Positions 5,099-6,031 of a stretch of 6,031 bases of DNA are shown here, in pieces. The notes below the pieces were generated by a model. That model had not been told where the DNA came from and ran no database searches. It saw only the letters and a list, made by a program, of their open reading frames with translations. This DNA is from Bacteroidaceae bacterium. Its GTDB lineage: Bacteria; Bacteroidota; Bacteroidia; Bacteroidales; Bacteroidaceae. Location of the stretch: the NCBI GenBank assembly GCA_017383665.1, contig JAFNWA010000041.1, positions 1 to 6,031 on the forward strand, in the 5' to 3' direction. Numbering within the stretch: position 1 is the stretch's first letter; every line of letters begins with the position of its first letter. The translations under genes and the position numbers were made by a program.

Positions 5099-6031
5099 TT
5101 ACTTTATCATAACCTTTTTGCCGTTGATGATGTAAATGCCGGGAGCAGTGACAGCCTCTACACGGCGGCCTGTGAGGTCGTAAACAGCTTTCACATTACC
5201 GTTTTCACCTTTCACCTCGGCAATTCCAGTTTCAACATCTGCTGCATCTATGCGGAACAGGTTACTGAAATTCCCGGTGTAGCCTTCAGTTGCAGAGTAT
5301 GCGTCAAAAACACCGGATGCCATAACTATTAAAGAGCCGTCACTGCCGTTCGCTCTTTTGCTAACAAGGTAATATCTGTCGGCAACAGAACCGGGATTGA
5401 TGCTCCAGTCGCAATATGTGGCATTGTATGTGGTAAGAGTACCGTTGTTATTATTGTAGCCACCGCTGTTGCCGGCACGCCAAATCATATACAGCTGTGC
5501 CTTCTCGTTAAAAAAACTGTACTTGCCGCTTGCCTCCTTCTTGCAAATGAACTTTGCTGCATCGCCCACCTCTTCGGCCGAGGAGGTGGTCAAATCAAGT
5601 ACATTATTATTGACATACAACACGCGCTCTGTACCATTCTGCTGAACATTGGTAAAGGTGAGCACCTTGCCATCCCACTCGTCGGCAGGAACATCGCCTG
5701 CAAGTATTGAATAGATATTGTCAATCTCGGCAGTTGTGGGTTCTGCGCTCAGCTTTTCAAGCGCCTCTTTCAAATCGGCCTTTATATCGGCCGAAGCATC
5801 GGCAGCAACAGCCGTGAAATACTCCTTCACAAATGCACGGCGGTCAACATCGCGTTTCACGCTGTATGCACCTTGGGTAATATACTCCAACTCGTATGCC
5901 ACATAGATGTTGTCGAAACCGTCAAAGTTGTGCTGTCCTTCGCCATTGGGGAAACTTGTTGATACGGGATTGTCGCGACGACCGAAGCCTGTGAGTGTCT
6001 CCTCATAGATGAAACCTATACGTCCATCGGC
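5099..6031 (-). CDS. Secreted sialidase-like (BNR/GH33-type) protein, C-terminal 310 residues, with type IX sorting-type tail (runs off right edge)
   Basis: The frame is open from the window edge at 6031 to the stop at 5101-5099, so this is the C-terminal part of a larger protein; an internal GTG near 5902 is not its real start. Visible residues 1-53 contain DGRIGFIYEE (2-11) and FDNIYVAYELEYIT (39-52), the pattern that closes the beta-propeller of bacterial sialidases, suggesting cleavage of sialic acid from host glycans; the catalytic Arg and Asp-box repeats lie outside the window. A charged, Ala-rich helical linker follows (about 58-115), then a beta-rich domain (about 122-258, many Asn, Gly and aromatic residues), possibly a trefoil-like carbohydrate-binding module. 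The last 28 residues (VYDLTGRRV...GIYIINGKKVMIK) are a type A sorting signal of the type IX (Por) secretion system, predicting export and surface attachment. The tail is confident; the sialidase label is moderate. Confidence 0.72.
   Translation of the reverse strand, partial: ADGRIGFIYEETLTGFGRRDNPVSTSFPNGEGQHNFDGFDNIYVAYELEYITQGAYSVKRDVDRRAFVKEYFTAVAADASADIKADLKEALEKLSAEPTTAEIDNIYSILAGDVPADEWDGKVLTFTNVQQNGTERVLYVNNNVLDLTTSSAEEVGDAAKFICKKEASGKYSFFNEKAQLYMIWRAGNSGGYNNNNGTLTTYNATYCDWSINPGSVADRYYLVSKRANGSDGSLIVMASGVFDAYSATEGYTGNFSNLFRIDAADVETGIAEVKGENGNVKAVYDLTGRRVEAVTAPGIYIINGKKVMIK

Noticed and set aside
2737..5420. A 15-nt identical string, CAGTCGCAATATGTG, at 2737-2751 and 5406-5420
   Set aside because: Each copy is inside an unrelated coding region read on opposite strands, with no similarity on either side, so it is most likely chance.

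Overview
The window looks like chromosomal DNA of a gut- or oral-type Bacteroidales (Bacteroides, Prevotella or Muribaculaceae relative). The reasons are a TonB-dependent receptor + PnuC-type transporter + thiamine pyrophosphokinase operon behind a TPP riboswitch (a known Bacteroidetes arrangement), promoters resembling the Bacteroidetes TAnnTTTG type, A-rich rather than Shine-Dalgarno leaders, and a type IX secretion-like C-terminal tail on a secreted protein. The genus cannot be fixed from the sequence alone.

Layout. Positions 1-234 (minus strand) hold the start of a CaCA-family sodium/calcium exchanger that runs off the left edge. Between it and the thiamine operon lie two divergent promoter candidates that share an almost identical 18-nt core. 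A TPP riboswitch (about 363-468) starts where the plus-strand transcript should begin. It is followed by an unusually long leader of about 330 nt, made of heptad-phased repeats, a chain of small hairpins and an intrinsic-terminator-like hairpin. The plus-strand operon is then a TonB-dependent receptor (801-3032), a second repeat-filled gap (3033-3159), pnuT (3160-3744) and thiN (3734-4366, overlapping pnuT by 11 bp). On the minus strand, converging with thiN and overlapping it by 22 bp, is a lysozyme/transglycosylase-fold protein (4345-5010). Upstream of that is a strong minus-strand terminator (5050-5080) and the C-terminal 310 residues of a secreted, probably sialidase-like protein with a sorting tail (5099-6031, running off the right edge).

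How it works together. The three plus-strand genes form a thiamine salvage route: TonB-powered uptake across the outer membrane, facilitated entry across the inner membrane through PnuT, and pyrophosphorylation by ThiN to TPP, which both traps the vitamin and is the ligand that shuts the operon down through the riboswitch. The substrate assignment of the two transporters rests mainly on this context.

The most unusual signal is not a gene. Both untranslated gaps of the thiamine operon carry the same kind of element: purine-rich 7-nt units in phase on the left, complementary pyrimidine-rich 7-nt units in phase on the right, and hairpins between. In the leader this element overlaps the 3' strand of the riboswitch closing helix and can pair with the terminator arm, so it may be part of the switch.
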